DNA from: Piliocolobus tephrosceles
Lineage: Eukaryota; Chordata; Mammalia; Primates; Cercopithecidae
Assembly: GCF_002776525.5 (NCBI RefSeq)
Contig: NC_045436.1
Coordinates: 6,549,918-6,613,917, forward strand
Reading direction: 5' to 3'
Length of the DNA stretch: 64,000 nt
The position numbers and the translations under genes are program-made. The stretch's first letter is position 1, and every line of letters starts with the position of its first letter. The notes below the pieces were generated by a model that searched no databases, was not told the DNA's origin, and worked only from the letters and a program-made list of their open reading frames with translations. Shown piece by piece: positions 35,641-48,474 of this stretch.

Positions 35641-36729
35641 GCTGGTCTACTCTGCAGACTAGAACCAGTCCATGAACGCAGTTTCATGTCCACAACAGTA
35701 AGGACAGAAATAGAAAACATTTTGTAATCATTATAGCAATTTTAGTCAGTTATTGTTTATCTGTTGATAAACATTTTGCATTTCTTTGTGTGTATACATT
35801 TTCACTTTTCCAGTAATTCACTTTTTCTTGTAGTTTACAAAAACATCAGTGAGTCCGCAGTGGATCTGAAATTTAGAAATAAACAAACAAACAAAACCCT
35901 GGTCCTGTTTACACAGGATGCTCTAGCCTAAGGCCCTGGTTCTTGCTTCTGCATTTCTGCAAACTACAATCAACCAGAGACCCCTTTTTTAAAAAAAAAC
36001 CCAGACCAGTTAGAGTTTCTGGGGGTGGAACCCAAGCACTATCGATTCGAAAGCTGCTCAGGTGATTCCAGTGAGCAGCCGAGCCCAAGACCCAGCGCTC
36101 TGCAACAGCATTCACACGCTGCCTCCTCCAGAAGGTGCCCCAGCCACCTCATCTGCAGGTCAGCCCTTATCCTCTAACTTCCACGGCAGCTTATGCTCAG
36201 TTTATAAACTCCAAACACATTCTTTACTGTGTGGTGAAGCTACAGTAGGGGCCACAAAACGTGAAGAAAAACAAAAACAAAAGAATCAGATTACCATAAA
36301 CACTTTATGTTCTCATATTTAAAAACTGACATATTTTTTGACCACATGTTGAGCCAAGGAGTTGGAGTATACTGGTGTCCAGCATTGGGGTACCATGATG
36401 TATACAAGAGAATGGATAGTTTTGGTGATGGTTAGTGCAGGTTGGTTAAGAGACATCCCCCTGTGTCTGCAGACATGTATTGGATCCCTCTGCTGTGAAA
36501 GAAAGGAGAGTGGCCATGTGCCAGTAGAGGAAGGGTTGAGAATGGGACAGAGTAAATAAAAGAGGCTTCCTGGATACTGATGTTCTATTTCTTTCACCCA
36601 TCGAAATTACATAGTTCACTTCTAAAATATTTGTTAAACTTTGTTATTTCAGTCTATGCACTTTTCTGTATGTTGTATTCAGTAATACAGTGTGTTAAAA
36701 TAAAAGAATAGTTCAAAGGCGGAAAAGCT

Positions 36730-38560
36730 ATGGTATTGTGATTTACGATCTTGTCTCTAGCAGGACATTGTATCTAAGTGGATCCCACTCCCAACAACAG
36801 CAAACACAAACAGGGGATAATTTGGGACAAATAGAAGCATGGCTTTAATACAGAAAACACATGAAGCTTGATACACAAAAGATTAATAGAGATTTTTTGA
36901 AAGCAAAGCAAAACACAAAGAAGGCCATGGTGGAATAACAGGGCCACAGTAAATAACTAGAAGACAAAATATATGAACAATGGTTTTCAGATGTTGGACA
37001 ACAGGTAGTACGAATTGTGATCTCTGAAAGAAGGGAAATGAACCCCATGATTATCCTACATTTCTGTCTGAAAGCACTTTTTGGACAGCAGTGCAAAGAG
37101 GGGTAACGGAAGCAGAGAAAGGAGGCACTGCTCAACTGAAGCGAGAGGGAAGCAGACTTCATGGAAGCCATGAGAGGTGGAATTTGTAAAGCAAAGCACA
37201 GAAGTTCCAGAGACTGGAGAAGTTCCAGAAATTTGCACAGGGGTCACAAGAAGTCTCTGGGTGAATGCTAAGATGCACAAGGGGACGTGCACAACGCCAG
37301 GCAAAGGACAACGGGGGTGCTATAGGCAGACAATTCCCTGAGCTCACACGGGGCTGTGACAGTTTCCAATTATGACCAGCCAGAGGAGAAAGGCCACAGT
37401 GAACATCTAGGGAATCCAGTGGAGACCACAGCAAAGTTACACCTTAACAACAGAGATAAATAAGACATAGAGTAAAGGCTACTCTGAACCTAACCTAAAG
37501 GACCAAACTGGTCAGCAAGTAACTTAACTGCCAGTCAGAAGAAAAAAAGTACAGAACTCCCTAAAAGGCATAAAACCTAGCACTCAATGAAACCAACAAC
37601 AACAAAACCAACTTTATAATGTCTAGCATCCACTATAATGTTACAAAACATAACAAAAAGCACAAAAATATGGTCCATAATCAGGAGAAAAATCAGTCAA
37701 CAGAAATAGATCTGGAAATGTAGAAATGATGGAATAAGCATAATCTAGATAAAACAGTTATGTTGCAACAGAATAGAGTCCAAAAATAAACCCACACATC
37801 TACTGACTATTGTGCAAACAGTCAGTAAGCAGATGAAAGGAGACTCAACATCACCAATCATCAGGGAAATACAAGTCAAAACGATAATGGGATACCACTG
37901 CTCACTATATAAAACGGCTAGAATTTGAAAACTGACCGTGTCAAGTGTTGAAGAGGATGTGGGACAACTGGAATTCTCATTCATTGCCACTGGGAATCTA
38001 AAACGGGGCAATCACTTTGGAGAACAACTTAGCAATTACCATACAACCCAGCAATCCTACAACTTGTTATTTACCCAAGAGATCCAAAAATATGTATATA
38101 CAAAAAGACCTCTAAACAAATACTCATTAACAGCTTTATTCATAAGAGACAAAACTATTACAGGTAATGGCTAAGCAAATTGTAGTATATCCATACAATA
38201 AAATACTACTCAGCAATAAAATGAAACAAAATACTCAACAGCAATATATAAGACTCTTAAACACATGCTGAGTGAAAAGACGCCAGACACAAAAGAGCAC
38301 ATGCTGTATGATTCCATTTATATGAAATGTGGGCAAAAGTAAAGCTAATCCAATGACAGAAAGTGGTTGCGTGGGCCCAGCAGTACTGAGAAGTACTTGT
38401 TACAACAGAGCAAGAAGAAAGCTCTCTTTTAGCGGATGGAAATGTTCTCTATCTTGATTATTGTGATGGTTACATGGTGTACACTTGTCAAAAACTCACG
38501 AACTGTATGGTGAAAACAGATGCAGTTTATGTATTTGTATATAATAATAAAGCTGATTTA
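36730..38560 (+). mobile_element. Old L1 (L1M/HAL1-like), sense
   Basis: 37430-37780 contains aatatggtccataatcagga and gaaaaatcagtcaacagaaa (old L1 ORF1-region type). 37800-38560 is the ORF2 3' end (tcatcagggaaatacaagtc; ggtgtacacttgtcaaaaac), ending with aataaagctgatttaca. The left border is uncertain. Confidence 0.65.
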
Positions 38561-38734
38561 CAGTTTATTATTAAAATATGCTTTACAAGGTTCAAATGAA
38601 TGATGATGACTGATGAATGTTAAAGAGAACTGAGGTATAACAATACCTCAGTTATAAAGGACAAAGGGATGCTATAGGCAGACAAACGGATGCTATCAGA
38701 ACAGCAATAAAAATCCTTTGCCACTATCAGCTGT

Positions 38735-38870
38735 TGAAAAGAGCACTGGTTAGGGAGTAAGGCTGTGTGGATTCCATATCCAACTAGTCAGATGTGAGAC
38801 TCTAGGTGAAATATTTTACCTCTCTTACTCTCACGTCTCTTGAATGTACAAAGAGGGTGAAATATGGACG
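38735..38870 (+). repeat. MIR SINE fragment
   Basis: agatgtgagactctaggtga and ttacctctcttactctcac fit the MIR core. Confidence 0.5.
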
Positions 38871-40119
38871 AATATTTTCTGATGTAGCCTTTGCAGTGGA
38901 CACTGTTGGTGTCCTAACCTGGTATTCTCGGGTCTTTCTGCCATGGTCTGCTCTTTGCTGTTGATGGATGTCTGACTGCTCTAGAGCACTTCGCTAACTC
39001 ACCTGCAGCCAATGACTGACTAGTGAAGAAGACAGAAAGAACTCCCAGGTAGAGCAAACTCTGAGGTAGAAATTGTACTTTAGAGTCACCACAATCAAGT
39101 GGAGTCAGAGACTTCACAGAAATAAAACTTTCATTTGTTTTTTTCCCTCACTTTCTTTCTTTCCTCATTTCCTTAATGGTTTCTCCCGGAATTTCCTTCA
39201 TAAACCACGTTCACTTAAATTCTTGGCTTAGGGCTTGCTTCTGAGAGAACTCAACCCAACGTACCCTTGTATAATCTATGCAAACGAAAACGAAAGAAGT
39301 TTGGTCTCGGACTGTACTTCTCATATCCTCCTGTGAGGGCTCTTAGTAACACTGTGTGTATGGGCAAGGCAGGGGAGAAATGAGAGGAAGATTCACTCTC
39401 GAAAATAAAAAAGGAAAATAAACCTGTCATTAAAAGAGAAATGTGACAGCAAGTTCTAGCAATCGTTTTCTAAGATTCTACTAGAGAACTGAATAAATAA
39501 GCTGCTCTGGTTATTGTAAAACATAAAATTAGATTAAGGCACAGCCTAATTGCCTCAATAAAATCATTTTTGTGCACCATTACTAACAGTACTCTTAGAT
39601 TTTAAGCCCTTGATGTCATATCATACCTGAAAATACTTCCACAGCCCACTCAGAGTTCCACAACCCCTTTCCTAGGGGTGTAGAGAGTGTACGTTAGTTA
39701 GCCCAGACCACACTGGAAACGAAAGGTGTGGATACAGAAGGACTATGGAACATATAAAAGGGAAGTGTTCCAACAAGAACCTCAGCATTTATTACTGGAA
39801 GGAGATGAGGCGGTACCGAGGTGCAGGAGGAAGAAGAAAAAAAGAAAATGATATGGTAGCATTAACCTGGGTGGCAGAAAGGCTGAGGTACATGGATTGT
39901 GAAAAACTAAACCAGAAAAGGAGGGATAATTCTTCCTTCCTCCTAATACCTGAAAAATTAAAATGATTCCACATTGGAATGTACGTTGAGAATACTGAGA
40001 CTCAGGTCGTAATGAAGTAAGGTTAAAAAAAAAAAAAAGCAGCACATGAATCATTTCAGTCCTGAGGAAGTTTTAAGAATATGAATACTGGAAAAAAGAA
40101 CTGAGATGTAATATCCCAG

Positions 40120-40340
40120 AAGCTAAGATCATAAGCTCTGTATTCAGTCTAACTGGGTGCAAATCCAGGTGTGTCATTTACAAATTGTGTGACCTTGAGC
40201 AGGTTCTTAAACCTCTCCAGGGTTCAATTTCCTCCTTTACAAAATGGAGCTAATTCAGGGGGCTGTTTGGAGGATTAAATGAGATACTGCAAAATACAAA
40301 AAGCCTTTAATGCTAGTAAGCTATAACACTGTCTCTGATA
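40120..40340 (+). repeat. MIR SINE
   Basis: tgtgtgaccttgagcaggtt, tcctcctttacaaaatggag and ggaggattaaatgagatact are the MIR core and 3' part. Confidence 0.85.
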
Positions 40341-40377
40341 CTCAGACTGCAAAAGCAAAGAAATTATAAAGTCACAT

Positions 40378-40441
40378 TGCTTACCCCAGCCTTGACTGGG
40401 GTAAGCAGATTATATAATTTTATATAATTATAAAATTATAT
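40378..40441. repeat. Two adjacent perfect hairpins
   Basis: 40378-40389 (tgcttaccccag) pairs with 40396-40407 over a 6-nt loop. Directly after it, 40412-40422 (atataatttta) pairs with 40431-40441 over an 8-nt loop. No terminator or RNA-gene meaning is implied in this setting. Confidence 0.85.
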
Positions 40442-40659
40442 CCACCCTGCTTCCTCTTCCCTTAGTGGAATTTGTACACTCCACCACATACGTATTTATA
40501 CAAGATGTCAGACGCAGATCAGCAGGTAAGACTGAAAAACAATCAACAAAATATTGCTTCTCAAAGTTTCTTAGTATGACACACAATGTTGTACTTTCTA
40601 TTTGTCAGTGGATGGTGTATTGATCATTTCTTAAAAATTTTTATATGTTTTGTGATGCT

Positions 40660-41150
40660 TTGATGTCTCGGGGCCTTGCTGTCTGGGAAGAGACTGCCCC
40701 TCCCAGGGCTAACTTAATTCTTAAGATAGCAAATGACTCCCATGAGCCCATCCTTCACATGTAAACCAACAGTCCAAAGCCCATATCCCTAACCTCCTCT
40801 TTTATCTAACTCACACTCCAAACCAGTATTTCCCCTGCCCTACATCACCCTCCAGGGGAAGACACTGGACAACTAGAGACCATTCCCATAACCCAGAGTC
40901 TGCCGAAATTATTCAATCCAGCCAATCCTAAACTTGTTCAGACTTGCGTACCCTATCTCACTCATTCCCTCCCAAGGAAACCACAATACAGGCTCTGGGC
41001 CATGATTGCTCCTCTGCTCCTTCTGCCTCCCAACCAACCCAAGCACTTCTCCACCATATGGCCCGGAATGGTGTACTACGCCCCCTTCCCTTGAGAACTG
41101 TAATAAAACTTCTTAACCTGCCTCAAAGTATAGAACTCATCCTCTAACAA
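40660..41150 (+). repeat. Probable solo LTR (ERV1-like)
   Basis: Starts near tgtctcggggccttgctgtc. It has a C/T-rich body and ends with gagaactgtaataaaact, then tcttaacctgcctc, the arrangement of an LTR polyadenylation region. No viral genes are seen. Borders and class uncertain. Confidence 0.5.
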
Positions 41151-41712
41151 ACATCAATGTATGGTCTTGAAAAGTTTTCAGAACTGTGGATGACTCCCAA
41201 TAATCCTCATCTCCTAGTAATTTATGCCTCTTGAGTATGGGATAGATCTGATGGCTTGTTTCTAATGAACAGAACATAAAATAAGTGACAAGATATTACT
41301 TCTGAGATTAGGTTACAAAAGACTGTGCTGTTGTCTTGATCACTCTCTCTCTCCCTGATTTTTCTTGGCTTTTTGACTCTGACAAAGTAAGCTGCCCCAT
41401 TGTGAGCTGTCCTGTGGAGAGGCCCACGTGGCATGGAACGAGGGAGGCCTGTGGCCAGCAGCCAACAAGGAAGTGAATCCTGCCAATAACTGTACGAGTG
41501 GCTTGGAAGCACATCTTTCTCCAGGCAGCCCTGAGATGACTGCAGCCGGGCTGACACCTGGATTGCAAACCGCCACAGAGACCTTGAGCTGGAGGATCCA
41601 GCTAAGTCTTGCCTAGATTCATGGCCCACAGAAGCCATGAGATAATAAATATTATTTTAAACCAGTAAGTTTTGGGAGAATTTGTGATGATGAGATACAT
41701 AATTAATAAACT
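41150..41712 (+). mobile_element. MLT1-type MaLR solo LTR
   Basis: gaggcccacgtggcatggaa, cagccctgagatgactgcag, cccacagaagccatgagata and taaaccagtaagttttggga match MLT1 LTRs closely. The 138-, 86- and 78-codon minus ORFs are antisense LTR and not genes. Confidence 0.85.
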
Positions 41713-42849
41713 AATGAAATAAAGAGATAATAAAAATTAAAAATGTATGTTAAAAATCTGAAAAGTTTTTAAGTTATAATAATTATATAAGATATGTACT
41801 CTCCGCTCTCTTTCAATCTTTTGAGGTTTCAGCCAATCATATTTCCCCCGTGTTGGGGACACAGTGTATTTCAGTAAAATATTTGTCATTGGCTAAAACG
41901 CCACAAAGCACTGACTGACACTTCAGTGAATAAAGTGCAATAATGATGATGATAATAAACTATCAGCATTTGTCTTGGATAGGTCAGGAAAAACACTCCA
42001 GTAGACTGGTTTAAACACTGCACATTACAAGAGAGTCAGTGGGAAGCATTCTCATTTCCAAAATATTGCACAATTCAAATATGAACTGCAAAAGACAGTT
42101 CCCAAAGGCACCTTAGAAGAAGGCTTCATAAAGCAGGATTGTGCTTCATCTCCATCATTGTATTTGCAGAACAGATTTGTGAAGATCATTTTTTAAATGT
42201 AAATACTCAAGTATATTATACAAATGTGGTATTTTTTATTAAGATCTAGTGGCCTTGGGAGCTCATGGTATTACAATATAATTTGCTGTTTTCTACTGTA
42301 TTAAAGAAGCAATATATAATACTGTTAAAATGCCCTGTACTTCAAGGGAATTCATATTCCATCAGTTTTATAGATGTGAAACTTTATAGGCAGAGAACAC
42401 ATGTGAGTTACAAGAGCTTACCATGGAAGATAATGTTAGATTCTTCAAAGAAGATTATTTTTGTCTATAATGCATATTTATATTCTTCCTATTGTGCTCA
42501 GGAAGAATAAATCAAATGAATATAAGTAACTTTCCTTATCTTCCTTTTTATAAAGTATCTGCTATATTTACTATTTGTTCATTAATTCCTACAGACAATT
42601 ATTGACCATCTACTACAGGGAAAATAAGATATTCCGACATGAACCCTCCTTCCAAGAAACTTGCAAAACGTAGAAATAGTGACATACATATATGTAGAAC
42701 ACAATTAGTGCCTCGAGCGGAGAATGGCTAAGTGCCACGGCAGTTTAGAGACAAATGGGTTTCTTCTGGCTGAAAAGAGTACAGTTCCATGGAACAGGCA
42801 GTAAAAAGGGCTTTGAAAGATTCCTGACAAAAGCACCTGGCCCGTTCCC

Positions 42850-43220
42850 TGCCCCAGTCAAAACCCCCAGTTACCCCAGTTACATCAGCCTTCAGCTGCA
42901 CTGAATTTCCTGCATGTCTTTCCTCAAGTCTTGCTTTCTCTAGCCTCTTGAGACCTTTGAATCTACTTGCCATCCTCCTTCTTCCCCACCCCCTTTTTCT
43001 CCAGCCTGGTTAACTCAGTCATCTCTTGGGTGTCAGCTTAAAGCACTTTCTCCAAGTAGCCACAGCTACACTCTTTAGGATGGAAAGGCTGCTTCTTCAT
43101 GCTTCCCCATGTTCTCCTAGCATGGTGGTGGTCCTTTCCTTATTTCACTATATGCTCTCATTTCTTTACCAATACTCCAAGAAGGACTAGCCTATGACGT
43201 CTTGAATGTCCAGTAAATGA
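42850..43220 (+). repeat. L2 LINE 3' end
   Basis: tctcttgggtgtcagcttaa followed by tttccttatttcactat and a terminal ccagtaaatgaatatg-like end. Confidence 0.6.
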
Positions 43221-43291
43221 ATATGAAACTCATTTTGTAAGCAATAATGTGCCACAGAAGGGTTTTATGCAAGAGCACCAAAGGATCCTTC

Positions 43292-43432
43292 TTTTTTTTT
43301 TTTTTTTTTTTTTTAAAGAGATGAGGTCTTGCACGTTACCAAGACTGGCCTTGGACTCTTAGGCTCTAGTGATCTTCTCACCTCACCCTCCTGAGTAGCT
43401 GGGACTACAAGCAAGAGCCACCATGCTCAGCT
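43292..43432 (-). repeat. Alu-related monomer
   Basis: T run, then agagatgaggtcttgc, then cctgagtagctgggactaca; one monomer long. Confidence 0.8.
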
Positions 43433-43614
43433 TCAAAGAATCTTGACTATATTCTACGAAAATCATCTGACAGAAATGTGAGGTTCTATTATCAATTGAT
43501 ATGATGGAGAAAAAATTTTTTTGATGAAAATTATACATTAAATGAAAAAGTTTATAAAACAGTATATATAATATAATCCCATTTGAGATGTAAAATACAT
43601 TTAAAGCTCTGTAT

Positions 43615-43720
43615 GAGGCAGGGGCATTCCATTCCTTGCGGTCAGATTTAAGGCCAGTCTGGGCAACACAGAGAGATGACATCTCTAGCCCCAAAAAATA
43701 AAAACAAAAATAAATTTTAA
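43615..43720 (+). repeat. Old Alu monomer fragment
   Basis: aaggccagtctgggcaacac then an A-rich end. Confidence 0.6.
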
Positions 43721-43873
43721 AAAACTGTGTATATGTGCATGTGTGTATCAAGTCTGGAAGGATACACATCAAAAGATTTAGAATACTTAGTTAACTCTGG
43801 GTTGTATGAACATAATTTTTCTTCTTTTCATTTATCTATATTTTTACTTTTCTCCTATACACGATTACTTTTC

Positions 43874-44061
43874 GTTTGTTTGTTTGTTTTTGAGACAGGG
43901 TCTCACTCTGTCAACCAGGCTGGAGTGCAGTGGTGTGATCATAGCGCATCGCAGCCTTGAACTCCTAGGCTCCAGCAATCTGCCCACCTCAGCCTCCCAA
44001 GTAGGTGCGACCACAGGTGTAAACTGCCTCCCAAGTAGGTGGGACTACAGGTGCAAACTGC
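43874..44061 (-). repeat. Alu left-arm fragment with a 34-bp internal duplication
   Basis: (GTTT)n then gagacagggtctcactctgt. A 34-bp block is tandemly duplicated (43993-44026 and 44027-44060, three differences). Confidence 0.88.
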
Positions 44062-45049
44062 AAAACATGTTGAAAGGATCTATTCCCAAAACTGAACAAA
44101 TCCTTTTATATGAAGTTCCAGAACAGACAAAATTAAGCTATGGTGATAGAAATCAGAACAATGTCTGCAGCAGTAGGGAGGGCTGACTGGAAAGGGGCAG
44201 GACAGAACTTACTAGAGTGACTGAAGAAGTTTGTACCTTGATGCAGGGGCAAGTTACAAAGGATTATACATACATCAAAGTCCACCCAAAATACATGCTT
44301 AAAATCTGTGCATTTTTGTGTATGTAAATGAAACCTCAATTACTAAAAGAAAGAAAAAAAAGTTATAGTACAACTCAGACTCTACCAAAAAGTGATTTAC
44401 TTCTGGTTGTATTAATAATATTAAAACCTTACAAATCATACCTCCTCATTTACCTTCTAGTTAGTTACAAACATCCCTCGTTGATATCTATACCCCCACT
44501 CCACACATACCCACCGAAAGGTGAATGTGATCATGAAACACTTACGGCCTAAAATAACTTTTACTGTCAAGGTCAAATCTTCTACTTCTAAATACTCAAT
44601 AGTGTTTGTTAGAAACGTGTTAAACAGCCAAACATTCCTTATTTAATTTTTTCTTTAAATAATGAGAAAATTATGCTGAAACTATACAGTATCAGAACAC
44701 AACATATGTGTGGAACAGCTGTTTGAGAAGATAATACCGTTTGTTTCCTAAACTACTTCACAGGAATGTCTTGAAGATTAATGAGACAATGGACCAGATC
44801 GTTTTCAGTGGGTGAACTGTTTGCTGTTGGTAATTTGGGTACATCAGACCGCTAGAATACCATTACCATTAAAGCAAAATAGCAGACTTAAAATTTTATA
44901 TTCTAATAGTGAAGTTTTAAAATATTCAAAATGGTGTTTTTTGACACATAATTTATACTTGAAATGTACTTTAATTCCTTTAAATAAGAACAGAAAGCTT
45001 TTGATTGCTGAGTTAAGCAATAAAGCTCTTCTTTTTAACATTTTAAGTG

Positions 45050-45480
45050 TTTATCATTATACTAGTTGCCCAGCAATGAAAACAAAAGATACAGTCACTG
45101 CCCTCCCTCAAGAAGCTCATAATTTAGTGAGGAAAACATACAAAAAATAGTATAAATGCAATATGACAACGCTTTTTAAAAAATCCCTATGCACTTGGTC
45201 CTCCAGAAGTATCTGGATGGGGCATTCGACCAGAATGGGACGGAGACCTGTGAGGGACAAGGGGTGGGTATCAGAGAAGGCCTATGGGAAGCAGTGGCAC
45301 CTGAGCAGAACGCCTCTAGAAGAATGTGGCCTTTAGTCAAAAGGAGGGCCTAGGGGCTGTGCAGAGAGTGCTCAGGCTCGACTCCACAGATGCAAAGAAA
45401 GGCAGCCAGCCCAGGAGGCACAGGGTACTCCTAGAGGTCTCCAGTGCCAGGCAGGGCAGGAGATGAAAAAGGAGAGGCCG
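45050..45480 (+). repeat. L2 LINE fragment
   Basis: gatacagtcactgccctccc, aagaagctcataatttagtg and tgggaagcagtggcacctga fit L2. It may continue beyond the LTR at 45822 (about 46400-46830). Confidence 0.5.
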
Positions 45481-45880
45481 ATGCAAGCAGACTGGGAAGA
45501 GCCTTCTAGCAAGGAAAGAACACATGCATCTGGACTCTGAGAAAGACTTAGACAGATGTGGCAGCCAGCAGCCTGAAGGAAGTAACTGAAGTCATCACCC
45601 AAGGAAGTCTGCAGCATGCACACAGCAGAAGACTGTTACAGAAATCCTGACAGCAGGATGAAGTGAAGAAGAAACAGGCAAAAGAAAGCTGGGCAGGTGC
45701 AGTCAGATATGTGAACAGTATGTCACAAAATCCAAAGAGTAGAGAGCAGGAGGGAATAACTCACGGTGACAAGTCACAGAGACGAGACTACAGTCTTGTT
45801 TGAATTTGACAGTTTGTGGTGTGTATTAGACCCTTCTTGCCTTGCTATAAAGGAATACCTGAGACTGAGTCATTTATAAA

Positions 45881-45980
45881 GAAAAGAAAAGAAAAGAAAA
45901 GAAAAGAAAAGAAAAGAAAAGAAANNNNNNNNNNGAAAAGAAAAGAAAAGAAAAGAAAAGAAAAGAAAAGAAAAGAAAAG
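45881..45980. repeat. (GAAAA)n microsatellite with assembly gap
   Basis: Pure GAAAA units on both sides of ten Ns (45925-45934). True array length is unknown. Confidence 0.95.
45925..45934. other. Assembly gap (10 N)
   Basis: Ten Ns, a placeholder size, inside the GAAAA array. Confidence 0.99.
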
Positions 45981-48474
45981 AGGCTTAATTGCCTCACAGT
46001 TCTGCAGGATGTACAAGCACGGCCCGAACATCTGCTGGGCTCCTGGGGAGGCCTCAGGGAGCTTTTACTCACGGTGGAAGGCAAAGCAGGAGCTGGTACA
46101 TTATGTGGTGAGAGAGGAAGCAAGAGAACAAGTGGAAGAGGCTTCACACCTCAAACATCCAGATCTTGTGAGAACTCATTACAGCAAAGACAGCACCAAG
46201 GGGATGACGCTAAACCATCATGAGAAATCCACTCCCATGATCCAATCACCTCCGGTCAGATCCTATCTCCAGCACTGGAGATTACATTTCAACATGAGAT
46301 TTAGATGGGACGAATATCCAAACTACATCGTGGGGTCTCAGGTGCCCTCAGCAAGAACAGGTTTGACGAGATGATGGAGAACAACGGAGGAAGCGGAGTT
46401 CTTGCAGACTACAGCTTTCAGCAAGTCTGGCTGTGAAGGGAAGAGGAGGCAACCACAGATGGCGATGGATTCTGGTTGAAGGACGGTTTTGAGAGGGTGA
46501 GGAGAGGGAGTTTAATGCCATCTGTTTGTATTTCTTTTGCAGTTTTGGTTTCGTTTTGAGAATTTCCAGTGTTTATATATTAAGACAAAAGAATCATTTA
46601 TTAATAGAAATGGTAGGAGAACATTTTAAAATCAGGAAATAACTAATAAAGATACCAAACAGGAGAGAAGGATGGAATAGGAAAGTTATTAAGAGGTATC
46701 TGTAGGGGTGGAGGTGTCCAGAGGAATGCCTCTTTCACTGAGAAAGAGGAGGAAGCCCTGAAGGTGGGTTTAGGTACCGAAGAGTTTGTAGGTGTTGAGA
46801 AGGAGGCTGAGAGGATTCCTTTTCTCTTTATGGTACCAAGAGAGCTTATTTTTGTTGACCTAGGATGGCGAGGTTGGTTTCTGGTTTCCCAAATACTACT
46901 TTAAGGAAAGAAAGCTACACAATTATTCATCTAAAATAAGCATAAAAGTGAGAGTTAAATAGTTAATACATTTCAGATATTTCACTGACTTGTTTATTTG
47001 CAATGACATAAGGGTGACACACAGTGCTTAAAATGAACTTAATTTTACCAAAATTAGTTCATTTCACCCTTACAGATGACATTTGGTTGTCAGTGACTGA
47101 TACACAATAAAACCTGGTATATACTAATACAGTATATCAATAAACATTTATTAGAAAACACAAAATTAAAAGCTAACTTAAAAACACAATCATTAATTCT
47201 ACATAGAAACTTTTAGAAACTTTCAGGGAGAGAGAAAGAGTATCTCTACAAAAAAGTCACATTTCTTCCGGTCATATAAAAGAGGCTGAGGCAACAACTT
47301 GTAGAAACTATTATTTGTATTATGTTGAACTAATAATGTACAGTATATATGAAAGCTGGTTCCCAAACTGTGTATGACAGGTGTTCTGCTGAAACAGATC
47401 ACGAACCGTATGTGCTCACCAGACATCAGAGTGCTTCTGCTCTTTTCCGCCCTCCACCTCACCCGCCTGGAAGATGGTGCCTTGCAGCTAACAATACAGG
47501 CTTTTTGGCCTCCTGAGAAATATATCATCTACCTACACAAGGGCAGCTGCAAGCCATCACTAATGAGTGAGTATCAAATGAAACACTTTGCTACAGTGAT
47601 ACTGTTCCTAAAGACACTACAGAGTACTGCATATACAAATTTTAAATATAAGAATAGAACTAAAAGAAAGAAGACAATGAGGAATAAATTCACTATATAT
47701 TCCCCAAAATCTATAAAAATAAAATAATTATTTTTAAGTGAATAAGCAAAATGAATCAGTATTATATGCTACCATCTGAATAAATTTTTAAAGGAGTAGA
47801 TAGAGAGCTAGATATTCATATTAACACACACACAAACATATACAAATATATAAAAATATTTCAAAGTATGTGTTTTTGAAAGTCATTCACGGTCACGGTA
47901 ATCCTCTGTGCTAGACTTACCAGGTCAGAGATGTGAGAGATTTAAAAGCTGTTAAAATGAGAGGTTTTTCCCTTCCAACGACAAAGAAATCAGGAAACAG
48001 AAAAGGAAGAGGTTCAGGACCTTTCCCAGCTATGCTATGCCTTCCAGAGCCACTGATGAGGGCCAACCCCTCCCCAATCTCAGCCTACAAACCACACTGT
48101 GCCAAGGCCCAAGTCTTTCTGTGGCAAAAAGCACACGGAAAGGAGCAGCCCTGTCAGAAGGTGCAGTGGCTATGGAAAGAGGAGCCCAGTGGCTCTGATC
48201 CCCACAGGTTCCCAGACTTGTGCTGAAGGAGAATCCTCATTCCCCAGCAGGTAGGCAAGCAGGCAGGCACACCCTTTCTCCCTCTCCGTCCCCATAAGGA
48301 CAACTCTATGTACATGCCCCAAATACCAAGAGAGGCATTTCAGTTAAATGTTAGCCACTAAGAAAATGGGGTTTTGGAAATTCACTTTGTAACATGTTTA
48401 TCCTTTTGTGTGCTTGTAGGTTTTGGGGGATTACTTTTCTGATACATTTGCTTTTATAAAAAAGGAAAACTTAC

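Larger units (their letters stand above)
45822..46330 (-). mobile_element. MaLR LTR (MST/THE1/MLT-type) disrupted by a GAAAA array
   Basis: Antisense LTR: gtattagacccttcttgcct, cctgagactgagtcatttat, tcctggggaggcctcaggg, ccactcccatgatccaatca and ending ccaaactacatc. The normal short A-rich spot near its start is expanded into (GAAAA)n with a gap. The 135- and 100-codon ORFs across it are artefacts of the array. Confidence 0.85.
35232..48474 (-). other. WWC2 intron 2
   Basis: 13,243 bp with old L1, L2, MIR, two MaLR/LTR-type elements, Alu monomers and one assembly gap. Stretches without recognised content are about 35640-36720, 38870-40110, 41720-42840, 44070-45050 and 46860-48400. Confidence 0.85.

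Noticed and set aside
41222..41638. 138-codon minus ORF
   Set aside because: It is antisense of an MLT1 LTR; no protein family resemblance.
43383..43772. 129-codon minus ORF
   Set aside because: Covers an Alu monomer and simple intronic sequence; no family match.
45816..46223. 135-codon ORF with a Lys/Glu repeat
   Set aside because: Product of the GAAAA array and gap inside an LTR; the Xs are Ns.
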